This document shows positions 10,808 through 20,922 of a stretch of 64,000 bases of DNA, in pieces; position 1 is the first letter of the stretch; every line of letters begins with the position of its first letter. The position numbers were made by a program, and so were the translations under genes. Location: NCBI RefSeq assembly GCF_905475465.1, contig NC_062256.1, positions 8,007,662 through 8,071,661 of the forward strand. The letters are read 5' to 3'. The DNA is from Pieris napi (Eukaryota > Arthropoda > Insecta > Lepidoptera > Pieridae). Below the pieces are notes generated by a model. It was given only the letters and a program-made list of their open reading frames with translations, did not search any database and was not told where the DNA came from.

Positions 10808-13800
10808 CTACATGACACTATCTTCGATTATCGAGAATGCTTTTCGCGCACTAACACTTTCACTTTCATTGTGAACCACTGATTGTATTTCACTATTGTC
10901 ACTGCGTTGCGCGCCCGGTGAGAGCACCAGACGCCGCCGACGCCGACACCTCCTCCAGGCGACGACGAGCGCCGCGCACGCGCACGCGGCGACCAGGCTG
11001 TAGATGATGGAGTATTGATGTATGTCGTGGCTCGACAGCTCAGGCATTTCATCCATGTTGCTCTTCATGCTCTTTATTTGGGATTCCAAGCTATCTATAG
11101 AGCTGTTCAGTTTATTGATATCTGTATCGTCTTCTTTGAAGTAAGGCATTGTTATATTGATAATGTGGTTGATTTCTGGAACATCTGGTGTAAGGATGTT
11201 CGGTGCCGTTTGTATAGTATTGAATTGTTGCCCGCTTGCCAGTAATGTGAAATCCTTGCCTTTAATTTGACACTTATCATGCAGAGTTATTATTCCAGAT
11301 TTCTTTATTTCGCGACTGTGTACTGTATTGTCACATATGATCCGCAAATTGTATGTATCGCAACAGAAGTACAGATACTGCAGAGGATTGTTTAGTTTTA
11401 TCCACTGGTTGCGGCAGGTTGTGGTAGCTACTTTGCAACTGTTATTGATGTGATTAAAAACACAAAACTTCTCGTCAGTGCTTAGATGATAAATTGGGCT
11501 CTTTAATTCACACAAGTAATGTCCCTCGTGTAATATGCATCCTTGTAACTCGTCGATTGATAATATGATGTAGGCGTCCTTGTTTAGGTTTAATGATACG
11601 TATTGTGATAAGGCGACTATTTCAGTCATTAATTTGCCAAATTGATGTGGGATGGGTATTATCTGATACAGCTGGTATATGTCCCTGCTCACTAGAGGAA
11701 ATTGTATTTCAAAGATAAGGTATTGTGTAGTGATTCTCGTTTTTATTTTTAAAAGTTTGTATATTTTGTATAAGTCAATTTGTATGTTGTCGATCGGTAT
11801 GCTTAAATCCTTTGATAACTGTCCTGATATCACATTCAGTTCACTCTGTAGTTGCTTGGGAGTCAACAGGTGGGCGTTCAGTTGGCCTTGATATACGTCA
11901 GTGATGGTGTCCAAGAGGGTATTTTGAATGCTTTTTAGATTCTGAAGTAAGTTCATAGCCGACATTGCTGACATAATAAAATCCTCGACTTCCGACATGC
12001 TCTGTATTTGCTTATTTAAATCGTTTGTTGCCTTATCGAGAGAGTTTAACCGACTATTTATAATGTTATACTGCCTTTCCATCGATGCTTCTGTTCTTTT
12101 TAACAAGTTAAATTCTGACTCTACTATAGAAGTTTGGTTACGCCATAGATTTACCAAGTGTTGTTGATTATTTCTAATCAGTTCAATGTCCTCAGTGTAT
12201 TTATCTGCAAAATGCTGATCTAGCACACCAAACAATGTGTTCGCAAGGTAGCCTACGCCGTTGATAAGACCGCGACGCTGTCTGGAGTGCTCGGTAAAAT
12301 GCTGTGTCAATAAAAGTTGATTGTTATATTGTAATTCTGAGTAGTCGTGATTCATTTGTAGTAAAATCATATGGCATTGTTGATTATTCTCGATGTTAGT
12401 ACATAGTTTGTCCAAGTGATTTGATAATTTTTTGTATGCTAGTTCACCTTGCCAGTACGGGGCCATATCGTGGTACACAACTAAGGTCCATTTGTCTCTG
12501 ATAAGTTGCATCTTTGTTATGGGGTCGAAATACAACGATTGGCTGGCGCTCATCTCAGTAATATTATACTCCGATCTAGACGTAGACATAATGCTCATGA
12601 ATGAAAGAAGCCCTATCGCCATTGATATAAAGTCGAATTTCTTCTTAACTGGTCGTGTCTTCTTTCCGGCTGATGATTGACCTTTACATGATTCATTCGT
12701 TTGCTTGCTTGATGCTTTTTTCCTGTTTTGTTCTTGCTCTTGTTCTTGTTCTTGCTTGCTTTCAGACGACGTGTCGGCGAGAGGTAATGCTGACAATTTG
12801 ATGATAGGTCTCCTTAATAAACCATTGCTTTTGCTTTGCACACGTTTATGTTCGCGATAACGCTCTATATCGATTGTGAATGCGGATCTTTGCTCATTGA
12901 TAATGATCAACCGACTTGCATTTTGTAGCTCGTGCGGCGTTAAATAGATAGGTTCCTCTAGTGAGTTCCTCCATACTATTTTTTGAAGATTTTGATCGGT
13001 TTCATATATCAAGATTTTCCGAAACATTTTTTCTATGTCGGCGACGAAGCCGACTTTATATTGTCTCCATGATAAAATTAGTGATTGCAAGTCTTTCTGT
13101 AAATTCGGGCCTTTGTACATTAAATCATTAAGACTGAACCCAGACGACGTCTTTGCTAACCCACTGTACACATAGCGTAGGAATTTGCTCGCGTCGGCAC
13201 GCTGCACGCCGTGGTGCGGGAGATAACATACCGGGGAAGCCCTTTCGTTATATATACAAGGTGTCATATGACCTAAGTCTAGATATTCCTGCATGAATTG
13301 TTTGTAACTTGTTGTCAAATTAGGATCCTTTGCTAGTTTCTTTTCGATGTTTCGATATTGTGCTATTGCTATGTGTTTAGACTCTCCTAGTTTCTCTTCA
13401 AAATTTTTTGTCATTGGTAACCTGACCTGGTACCGTCCGTCTTCGAGTCTTTTTGTTGTTTGCTTGTAAAAGTCAATACAATGTTGATCAGCTGTGGACA
13501 TTGAATACTCCTCCGTTATACCCTCGATCTCCCGAAATTGTTTCAGGTCTTCGAAGTTGCTGAGTACAACGTTGCAGTGAAATGATTGGGGCATGTTTCC
13601 GCAGAGAATCCAGCCAAGGCGCGTTTGTTGTGCTATTGGTTGTGATTGATGTTCGCCCTTGACTATCCCGCTTAAGATTATAGATGCGTAGACATCCGCT
13701 CCGAATAGTAGATCGATTGGTCTGCTTATATTATAATTAGGGTCCGCTAATTTTATGTTATCTAAATACGGTAGAAACGGTCTATCGAAGCTATGATTCG

Positions 13801-15463
13801 GCAAGCTTTTGATTAAGTTGTTTATAATTAAAACTTCGGTTTCGAATGAGTAATCATCGTTGACAGACGCGCACTTGATAGTGAGCATGCCTTTGCAATT
13901 ATTCTGCTTTTGACCGACTCCATAGATAGAGCCGTTGAATTTTTGCCGTTGTAAACCTAATGATTGAGCAGCCTTTTCCGAAATTAATGATATCTGGGAT
14001 CCTTGGTCAATCAGGACCCTCATTATTTGCTGTGAACCATCGATTGCCGTGATTTTGACTTCTGCGGTCGCTAAGAGAACTTCGGTTGCCTTTCCCACGG
14101 CTGCATGGGGCGTAGTTGCTGCGTTGCTATTTGGTTGAACGTGAGACTTCGAAGTACTTGCGGTTGATATGGTTGGTTTTTGCTTGTTAAAGGCGTCATG
14201 TAACAGGCTGTTATGATTTTCATTACACGTACGACATCGTTTTATTGAATAACATTTATTATTTTTATGAGAATACAAACAGTTTGCACAGAGTTGTAAC
14301 TTTTGCACGGTTTTAAGTTTCAATTCGCACGGCATTTGCAAGAAATTATTGCATTGGAATATGCCGTGAGCCTGGGAACATAATGGACATATGATACCCG
14401 TAGATACGTAAAGCGCTTTCATGATGGGACGCGGTGGGAAAGTTTTGTTTGATGGTTGATGTTCAAAATGCTGTTTTCGATTTTGATAATAAGTTTGTCG
14501 AGTCCCTTGATTTGTTTTTTGAGTCGAAAAGTCTTGTTTTCTACGAGACGATTCTAGGGTAGTGAATTTCAATTCTAAGAAGTCGATAAACTCTCGTAAA
14601 ATAGGCAATTCCCGGGGATTTTTAACTGATTCAATGTAATCTGCATGGGTCTCTGTGTCGAGTTTTTGTGATAAGATATGAACTATGATGGGGTCCCAGG
14701 TGCTTATGTTGACACCTAGGTTCTTTATAGAATTAAGTACCTCGACTGCTGTGTCATGCATCCTCTTGATCTGGATCAATGACTGCTGCTGCATGGTTGG
14801 GAGACTGAACAGAATATTCATGTGTGATGTGAATATTAATCTTTGATTATTATATCTGTTATTTAGAATTTCCCAACATATAGTGTAGTTTTCGGAACTG
14901 ATATGTAGGTGACGAATTAAATTTTCGGCTTCACCTTTTACCTTGCTCTTCAAAAACTGCATTTTTTGTGCATTTGATAAGGACGGGTTGCGGTCGATTG
15001 TTTCTAGGAAAAGGTCCTTGAATGAGGTCCAGTGCTGGTAGTTACCCGTAAAAACTGGAATATCCATTTTGGGCGTAGAATACTCGCGATGTGCAACGGA
15101 CCATAATTTGCTGTTGATTGATTTGATGTACTCGTTGTATGTTCGTTCATGTTTAGAAAATATGCTTTGATATACCTCATCCTCACCTTCTTGGTACATG
15201 TCGACCTCCCAGTGAAGAGAGTCTATAGTTGACCAGCGCTGCTGTATTGATTTTAGGGTGTATTCAAACTCCCATTTTTCGGACATGCTACTTAAATCTA
15301 TGTTGCTGACTGTTCTCTCGAATGCTTTGAAGTTTGATATCTGCCTTCTAAGGAGCTCCCGAAGTTTCCCGTTGGATTTCAGGGGTTCTACTTGCTGTGC
15401 TAATTCATCTGTGATATTAGACGATGTTTGCTGTTGACTAGGCTGAAGATTATCGAGATCCAT
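10808..15463 (-). CDS. Gag-protease-truncated Pol-Env fusion polyprotein (BEL/Pao)
   Basis: 1551 residues without a stop. Seen in order: Gag-like region of the DUF1759 type from about residue 134 (DIPVFTGNYQHWTSFKDLF); zinc-knuckle Cys/His block 359-422, closing with the RCRTCNENHNSLLH type of motif; retropepsin-like protease of the DUF1758 type with active-site DQGSQ, Asp486; the N-terminal part of reverse transcriptase from about 680 to 838, with an HHGV block near 749 and motif A ADIEKMF (Asp809). The RT YxDD motif, RNase H and the integrase core are absent. Residues ~839-877 resemble the start of the BEL integrase region (LTPHELQNASRLIIINEQ), and ~878-895 resemble the pol C-terminus (GLLRRPIIKLSALPL). 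After an (EQ)n linker comes env: hydrophobic signal-like segment 943-958, furin-type RQRR 1061-1064 followed by GLINGVG, coiled-coil-like region, several N-x-S/T sites, transmembrane helix ~1485-1502, Arg-rich cytoplasmic tail to 1551. Parental elements make Gag-Pol and Env separately; here they are one frame. Whether the fused protein is made or processed is unknown. Confidence 0.93.
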   Translation of the reverse strand: MDLDNLQPSQQQTSSNITDELAQQVEPLKSNGKLRELLRRQISNFKAFERTVSNIDLSSMSEKWEFEYTLKSIQQRWSTIDSLHWEVDMYQEGEDEVYQSIFSKHERTYNEYIKSINSKLWSVAHREYSTPKMDIPVFTGNYQHWTSFKDLFLETIDRNPSLSNAQKMQFLKSKVKGEAENLIRHLHISSENYTICWEILNNRYNNQRLIFTSHMNILFSLPTMQQQSLIQIKRMHDTAVEVLNSIKNLGVNISTWDPIIVHILSQKLDTETHADYIESVKNPRELPILREFIDFLELKFTTLESSRRKQDFSTQKTNQGTRQTYYQNRKQHFEHQPSNKTFPPRPIMKALYVSTGIICPLCSQAHGIFQCNNFLQMPCELKLKTVQKLQLCANCLYSHKNNKCYSIKRCRTCNENHNSLLHDAFNKQKPTISTASTSKSHVQPNSNAATTPHAAVGKATEVLLATAEVKITAIDGSQQIMRVLIDQGSQISLISEKAAQSLGLQRQKFNGSIYGVGQKQNNCKGMLTIKCASVNDDYSFETEVLIINNLIKSLPNHSFDRPFLPYLDNIKLADPNYNISRPIDLLFGADVYASIILSGIVKGEHQSQPIAQQTRLGWILCGNMPQSFHCNVVLSNFEDLKQFREIEGITEEYSMSTADQHCIDFYKQTTKRLEDGRYQVRLPMTKNFEEKLGESKHIAIAQYRNIEKKLAKDPNLTTSYKQFMQEYLDLGHMTPCIYNERASPVCYLPHHGVQRADASKFLRYVYSGLAKTSSGFSLNDLMYKGPNLQKDLQSLILSWRQYKVGFVADIEKMFRKILIYETDQNLQKIVWRNSLEEPIYLTPHELQNASRLIIINEQRSAFTIDIERYREHKRVQSKSNGLLRRPIIKLSALPLADTSSESKQEQEQEQEQNRKKASSKQTNESCKGQSSAGKKTRPVKKKFDFISMAIGLLSFMSIMSTSRSEYNITEMSASQSLYFDPITKMQLIRDKWTLVVYHDMAPYWQGELAYKKLSNHLDKLCTNIENNQQCHMILLQMNHDYSELQYNNQLLLTQHFTEHSRQRRGLINGVGYLANTLFGVLDQHFADKYTEDIELIRNNQQHLVNLWRNQTSIVESEFNLLKRTEASMERQYNIINSRLNSLDKATNDLNKQIQSMSEVEDFIMSAMSAMNLLQNLKSIQNTLLDTITDVYQGQLNAHLLTPKQLQSELNVISGQLSKDLSIPIDNIQIDLYKIYKLLKIKTRITTQYLIFEIQFPLVSRDIYQLYQIIPIPHQFGKLMTEIVALSQYVSLNLNKDAYIILSIDELQGCILHEGHYLCELKSPIYHLSTDEKFCVFNHINNSCKVATTTCRNQWIKLNNPLQYLYFCCDTYNLRIICDNTVHSREIKKSGIITLHDKCQIKGKDFTLLASGQQFNTIQTAPNILTPDVPEINHIINITMPYFKEDDTDINKLNSSIDSLESQIKSMKSNMDEMPELSSHDIHQYSIIYSLVAACACAALVVAWRRCRRRRRLVLSPGAQRSDNSEIQSVVHNESESVSARKAFSIIEDSVM

Positions 15464-15837
15464 ACTGGATTAAGTAGTAATATGGAAAGATCTCACTTGA
15501 TATGCTGTTACTGTTGTGCTGTTGCTCGAGCCCGCGCGGTGCTGTCGATGCTGTATGCTACTGCTGTATGCTGCTGCTGTATGCTGCTGCGTAGCAAGCC
15601 TGCCTGGCTCGCCCACAGGTAATGATACTGTTGTGTGGTTAGCCTGCCTGGCCACCTCACGAATGCTGATGCTGATGCTATCCCTGGTAGCAAGCCTGCT
15701 AGCTTGCCGAACCAGAACTGATGTATGCTGTGTGGGAGCTGATGCAGCTCACCGCACTTGATGATTTAATGCAATGGTGCTAGCACTTCGTACACACGAA
15801 ACTTTCACGAAAACTCGCGTTCCAGGTCCCGCCTGTA
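15464..15837 (-). other. 5' leader of the BEL/Pao element
   Basis: Non-coding between primer binding site and gag start. Contains a GCT/TGCTGTA-rich microsatellite-like stretch (15536-15600) and two related CAAGCCTGC words. Short antiparallel open frames here come from the repeated trinucleotides. Probably carries packaging and dimer signals by analogy with other retroelements; none can be pinpointed. Confidence 0.6.
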
Positions 15838-15855
15838 CGGAGGCTCGAAGGACCA
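15838..15855 (-). promoter_or_regulatory. Primer binding site
   Basis: In sense, TGGTCCTTCGAGCCTCC starts four bases after the 5' LTR. It complements a tRNA 3' end of the form ...GGCTCGAAGGACCA, including the CCA. The tRNA identity is not resolved from the window. Confidence 0.8.
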
Positions 15856-15859
15856 AAAA

Positions 15860-16052
15860 TGTTCGGGCTGCTGCCAAAACACTTTAATGATATTTAAATA
15901 AAAGATTGCTTTGCTCTTAAAAACTAATTTAATGAGTGATCGCGTTGATGGTTGATGATACACTGATGTTATAGAAAAGCGTCGCGCGCAGGCGGCGATC
16001 TAACTATATGTACTTATGCTATTTTACAAGGTGTTCGGTTACTTTCCGAACA
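15860..16052 (-). repeat. 5' LTR of the BEL/Pao element
   Basis: Identical over 193 bp to 10511-10703. In sense it is the upstream LTR and should hold the promoter; no clear TATA box was identified. Followed on the plus strand by the GTTAC duplication at 16053-16057. Confidence 0.95.
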
Positions 16053-16309
16053 GTTACCATTAGTAACTACAATAATATAATAATAAAGTACCTACTGGAA
16101 AGTCGAAAATAATATTAAAAATAACGCGTAATTCCATCCACGCCCCGCATCGTAACGTTTTATTAGAACGCGCGGTAGTGCGTAATAGGAAATCGCGTTG
16201 TAGGAGTATCTTTTTAAAACAGTTTTTTTGAACAATTTAAAGACTAGGGATAACAGGAATAAAGTTATTTAGTTTAATTTTATAACAACACAATTAAAAC
16301 AAGTGTAAA

Positions 16310-16640
16310 GGTACACTAATTATGTAGTTGACAAATCGTTATAAATTTCACACTACAGAAATATAACTTGAGAAATCGTTGTAGGGGTGAATTACCGATT
16401 TATAGAGGTCCCGCGCTATAGGGGGGATTACTGTATATATAAAGGTCCTTTTATTTTGAGTCATATATTTATTACGAGTACTAATCTTAATAACAATTTA
16501 TTATTAATTGAAATTTCTAATATGTAATTTATATTTTGCTGTTTTATTGACTTCAAAAATCAATATAAATTTCACACTACATAAATATAACTTGAGAAAC
16601 CTCCGCGTTATAGGGCGCGCGTTATATAAAGGACGGAAAT
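16310..16640 (+). repeat. Direct repeat pair of ~70-90 bp
   Basis: ATAAATTTCACACTAC, TAAATATAACTTGAGAAA and a CGCGYTATAGGG-containing word occur at 16340-16440 and again at 16560-16635. Origin unknown; could be one end of a dispersed element. Confidence 0.55.
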
Positions 16641-17046
16641 CTATGTCTATTATAAATCGCAAAAAAATTATATATAGATTGATTTCTCATATGAAATCTG
16701 AAACTGATACTTAAGTGCCTTTTTTATGTAACAGGAGGCATGGCTTTCAGAAGGCTCGCAAGTGCGTTGCCGGCGTTTTAAGAACAGTCTATAGATACGT
16801 TTTTGTATCTGCTTCTTCATTGATTAATGATATTTAAAATTCGCTAAATGCACGTGTAATTGAGTGATTAATGGCTTCGACAGTGACGAAAGAGTCCTGC
16901 ATTTACAACATGTGTTCTGGGTCACCGATTTGGCAACCAACTAATGATCTCGCTAATGATTGAGTTGAGCCATTAATTATTCCATTAATTGCATATGTTT
17001 AAACTAACCTTTTTGTGAAGCAAATGTCGATATTAGATTCTCACCA
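16641..17046. other. Intergenic with a LINE-A tail fragment
   Basis: A minus-strand piece of the LINE-A tail (GGCTCGCAAGTGCGTTGCCG) lies at about 16730-16788. The rest is unrecognised. Confidence 0.5.
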
Positions 17047-17171
17047 CACTTCAAGAAAAGACCGTACCAATTCTTAAAAGGCCGGCAACGCACTCGCGAG
17101 CCCTCTGGACATGAGCGGCGTTATCACTTAGGTGAGCCTCCTGCCCGTTTGCCCCCTATTCTATAAAAAAA
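17047..17171 (+). repeat. LINE-A 3' tail copy
   Basis: Diagnostic words: CGTACCAATTCTTAAAAGGC, CGGCAACGCACTCGCGAGCC, TCACTTAGGTGAGCCTCCTG, CCTATTCTATAAAAAA. Better-preserved copies (45040, 48556) show that the upstream half encodes the last residues of a non-LTR retrotransposon ORF, so these are 5'-truncated LINE 3' ends. Confidence 0.8.
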
Positions 17172-17305
17172 TTGAAACTGTGGAATTGACTCCCGGTAGT
17201 AACTCAAAGTTAGAGTGTACACCTGCCTCAAAGGCCGGCAACGCACCCACAAAAATTTAGTGTCCGTAGGCTCGTTTGCCACCTACCTATATAAAACTGA
17301 TTATT
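17172..17305 (-). repeat. Repeat B-like copy
   Basis: Contains GAGTGTACACCTGCCTCAAA, GGCCGGCAACGCACCCACAA and GTAGGCTCGTTTGCC, matching the reverse complement of the 40535 copy. Confidence 0.55.
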
Positions 17306-17747
17306 AAATACGCGTTAATGTTGATACGGGGGTAATTTCTGTGTTTTTTTACGGTAAAATACATGTTTTATTTAAAATATCGAAAAGCGACGCAAATAGA
17401 AATGGAAAGGCCTAGTAAGAGATGCCTATCATATCCCCAAGCAGTCGCTGATTGAAAGCAAGGAAAGTGGAAGCATGGCAGTACCAAGCAAACCTGGCAT
17501 CGTACAGTAGCAGATGAGGGAGAGCCGGAAAGACATGGAGCGAGATGAACTACGAGGCTCAATAGCGAACGCGATGGGGACTCACTGTAGACGCCCTCTG
17601 CCCCATCTAGGGGTTATAGGAGATTAAGTATGTCAGATGTTTTAATTAGAGTTCAGAGGAGCTGTTTGGATTAGTAGCAGCTGAGTTTAATCATTCGATA
17701 CGGGTGGAATTCTGCATTCTGCATTGTTACAATACGACTTAGGGTGC

Positions 17748-17860
17748 TTTAGGAAAAAGCCTACCAATTCCTGAAAGGCCGGCAACGTACTCGCGAGCCC
17801 TCTGGCATTAAGAGTGTGTAAGATATGTAACTCTTAACATGAGATGAGCCTGTTGTATTT
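17748..17860 (+). repeat. LINE-A 3' tail copy
   Basis: CTACCAATTCCTGAAAGGCC then GGCAACGTACTCGCGAGCCC and TCTGGCATTAAGAGTGTG; the 3' end is degraded. Confidence 0.7.
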
Positions 17861-19600
17861 AAAAAAAGTGTTTAATAATTTTTCTAATGAGCTTTTATGT
17901 ATTTCGCCTGATTAAAAGTCTGTCTGTAAACCGTATTATCACTAACACTAACAGTAGTATTTATCTTTTGATATATAATAACTATTTGCAAAACGGATAA
18001 TGATGTTAGAATAATCTCTAAAAAGAGTGACATATATCTGTGTCATATTTTTAATAAGTAATTGAATGTAGTCTGTAACCAACGATCCGAAACATCGTAT
18101 TTCGCGGGAAATTTAACCTAAAAAGATTCAATACGCTAAGATGATAAACAAAAAAATATGTTACGCAAAAAAATCATAATTACGTTGCCATTATTAACAA
18201 ACAATTTAATTAGAACTGTCATAAACGTCTATTAGTAATTGAATAAATTGCAGAATAAAAACATTATAAACTCTTTGGTGAAATTAAAAATGAAACAGAG
18301 TAAATATTTGAATTAAGAATGTAAAAGTTTTAAATGCGCTAATATCACAGATAATCCGTGGGTGAAAGAGTGCATGCTAATTAATGAGCTCGTATACGAG
18401 AAACGATCTCATTATATCGCTTATGTATTCTATGTGAAAGCATAAACCAGTTTGCATTCCACCTGCTATATAATCCGCGCTGTTTCGCAACTGTACCTAT
18501 CGGTATCTATGTCACACCGTGAAAGAGACGGGTATACTTATCGTACACGTTAGAGCGGGACGGATGTACGAGCCTCTCAAGAGGACGGAGGGGCCGAGCT
18601 CTGTACTTCGCTGTTCGCGAATATTCTTGCGCAACGTACAATAGGGAAAATAGGTTTCTATTAACGAAAACATGTATATTGCAACACATGACCTCATTAC
18701 ACACCGATATCCTTTACAAAGGGCTTATCGGCGAGCGAATGATTAGAATTCGGAATCGTATTTGCTATAAATAGCGAATTAAATGACAATTACGAAATCA
18801 TTTATTGGGTTGGTTGTAAGTGTCGGAATAAATATCGTAATTTCTTTGATATAATAATAAATTGATGTGTTTTTATAATTTTTAAATTAATTTATTAAGA
18901 CAAGACGCAAGATAAATAGAAATTCGATTAGATTTTGTTTAAAATAAATGTTTTGTCACATACCTACTCATTGTCTATAGGTTATACCTACTACCATAGC
19001 TGTTGTAAATCGGTAGCTAATGCTTTAAATGTTTTTATATTCAATTCACTGAATAGCTTTATTCTAGCGTTGTGGTTCGATCTTGGAGAAAAAAAACAAT
19101 TTGGGGGTCAAAAAGCTTAGCCTCTATCTCTAATAAGTGACTGGTTAGAAAGTATTTATGAAGAAAAAGTTATTAATGTATTGTACGGTACGGTTCTATT
19201 TTTGAATTATATTTGCTTTACAAATGCGCGGTTAGAACCAGAGACTACAAATGGGTAATGCGCTAGTTCAGAGCAACCAAATATTCGATTTATAAATTCC
19301 AATTTAAGATTTACAGATTACATTCAGCTCACTATAAATCCAAATTGCGATATAATATTGAGTTTTAGTACCGCGTGATCGCAAATTTCAAATTTCGAAT
19401 CGAATTCAAAATACTTGAACCAGGTTTTTTGGAAGGAATGCACGGCACGTATTTCAATTGTTTCAATTGATTTATTTTAATAAATCATTGTATAATTTAA
19501 ACTGCTAATTACTTATAAGAAAGTTACTAATAAGACTTTAATCGTGGAAATACGGGACTCCACAAATAAAAAAAAAATGGAATTGCACCGTTTTGAAGTG
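17861..19600. other. Intergenic, nothing recognised
   Basis: AT-rich apart from a GC-moderate patch at 18480-18720. Overlapping short open frames in that patch resemble no family. No RNA gene or repeat identified. Confidence 0.4.
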
Positions 19601-19656
19601 CTCATCTGTCTCTTTTCCTCATAATGTAAACACAATTTGAGAGAAAGAGACGAAAT
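19601..19656. repeat. 57-bp foldback repeat (family I)
   Basis: CTCATCTGTCTCTTTTCCTC, core GTAAACACAATTT, and end GAGAAAGAGACGA; the outer arms are inverted repeats. Confidence 0.65.
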
Positions 19657-20554
19657 GTTACTCTAGTTTTTTAGGGGGTATTAAATAATTATACATTTCT
19701 TGTAGTTTCTCTTAAATTCCGATGACCCGTTAAACGTTATGTCCAGACAAACAAGATGATTACGAAACAGAAGTTAGATTCGCGCTCCATTACTGCGCCA
19801 ACATGGCGTCCACGACGTGTCATCGGCCTCCACGATGTGCTTGCGCAACCACGCGCGAATCTCAACAGCAAAACAATGTTTATGTGTGTGTATGTTTGCG
19901 TGTGTTTGAAGGTTTTTCTCAAGTTTAACCATGATTTTCGTTTGCATATATATTTTTTGATAATCATCGTTATTTCTTTATATTATTTTTATATGTAACT
20001 TAAAACTTTGACACAACATATTACTTTTTAAATATAATTGTAATATACGAAGGAAAATTATGTTTTTTAGTCTATGGTACTTTTCAAAGACAATAACTAG
20101 ATATCATCTATAACATTTCATACACGGGTCATTTCGCCTTCGCTGGACATTTTTAATATGTTGAAAATATTTATTACACACGAATAATAAAGCATTGTAA
20201 TAGTATATTTAAAAATAATCTTAAATGAGATTGCTTTCTTTTTAAATTAATAAATTTAAACGAAAGTCGATATATATGCCATGTTCATAAGTATTTACAC
20301 ATACCCAGTTAAAAAATTCATTGTTTTTAGGTCACACGAGGTATGGCAACATTCGGCGATAGCAATAAAGATGTCAACCAAGTCAACGGGACTATTAGAA
20401 ACTGGCAAACTTGTTGACCTGATAATCAAGCCGTTAAGTGGCTTTTAGCTAAGTGTTGCTTTAAAAATATATAATAATAACAGCCTTTAATAAAGTTAGT
20501 ACATCAAAATGTGAACTATAAACACTAATAATTAATCTTTATTTTACAGCTTGT
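19657..20554. other. Intergenic, nothing recognised
   Basis: AT-rich; two antiparallel short open frames at 19737-19998 are not supported by any resemblance. Confidence 0.4.
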
Positions 20555-20800
20555 TCAAAAGGCCTCCTCTAAGAATATCCTCTCTTCTCGGTATCTTTAC
20601 GTAGCCACATAGGGCCAGCTGCTTAGAGGCTGTTTCAGCGCAGAGGAATCAGTCACCCACGTAGTCCTGGAATGTCTTTGGCTAAACAACGTGCAGAAAT
20701 CCTTGGAGCAGTGAGGTAGCTCCGTGAAACCTGCGAAGTGCCCAGGAGACTTCTGTGCTTCTGGAAGGGGCTAGACTGGTTTAGCCAGGACTTTACGGAC
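20555..20800 (+). pseudogene. Non-LTR retrotransposon C-terminal fragment, frameshifted
   Basis: Translation gives SAEESVTHVVLECL in one frame and, after a one-base shift, LAKQRAEILGAVR, an in-frame TAG, then CEVPRRLLCFWKGLDWFS. This resembles the Cys/His-containing region after RNase H at the end of insect LINE ORF2 proteins. One frameshift and one stop make it dead. The upstream boundary is unclear. Confidence 0.7.
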
Positions 20801-20922
20801 GACGTACCTAGTGAGAGTCTAAGAACGAGTGAGTCCACCAACCTTTAACCTTTTCAGGGCCAGCTGCTCTTTTGATATCATTTTCCCATCCTTTTTAGAT
20901 GATTAAAAACATATTGTGGATC

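Larger units (their letters stand above)
10511..16052 (-). mobile_element. BEL/Pao LTR retroelement with env, internally deleted
   Basis: Complete insertion bounded by GTTAC duplications, with terminal LTRs 10511-10703 and 15860-16052 (193 bp each, no difference found when read side by side). Sense is the minus strand. Order in sense: LTR, primer binding site, ~400-nt leader, a single 1551-codon gag-pro-(partial pol)-env frame, LTR. The Gag-like and protease domains are of the BEL/Pao type. The RT catalytic region, RNase H and integrase core are missing, so it cannot move without help, but identical LTRs mean it moved recently. The env-like part is related to the F-type fusion glycoproteins of baculoviruses and some insect endogenous retroviruses. 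An assembly chimera is unlikely given the matching LTRs and TSD, but cannot be excluded. Confidence 0.92.

Noticed and set aside
10828..12680. Several short frames opposite or out of phase with the polyprotein
   Set aside because: Shadows of the long polyprotein frame with no motifs of their own.
15428..15761. Cys/Leu/Ala-rich frames in the LTR element leader
   Set aside because: Produced by the GCT/TGCTGTA microsatellite-like sequence; several overlap on both strands.
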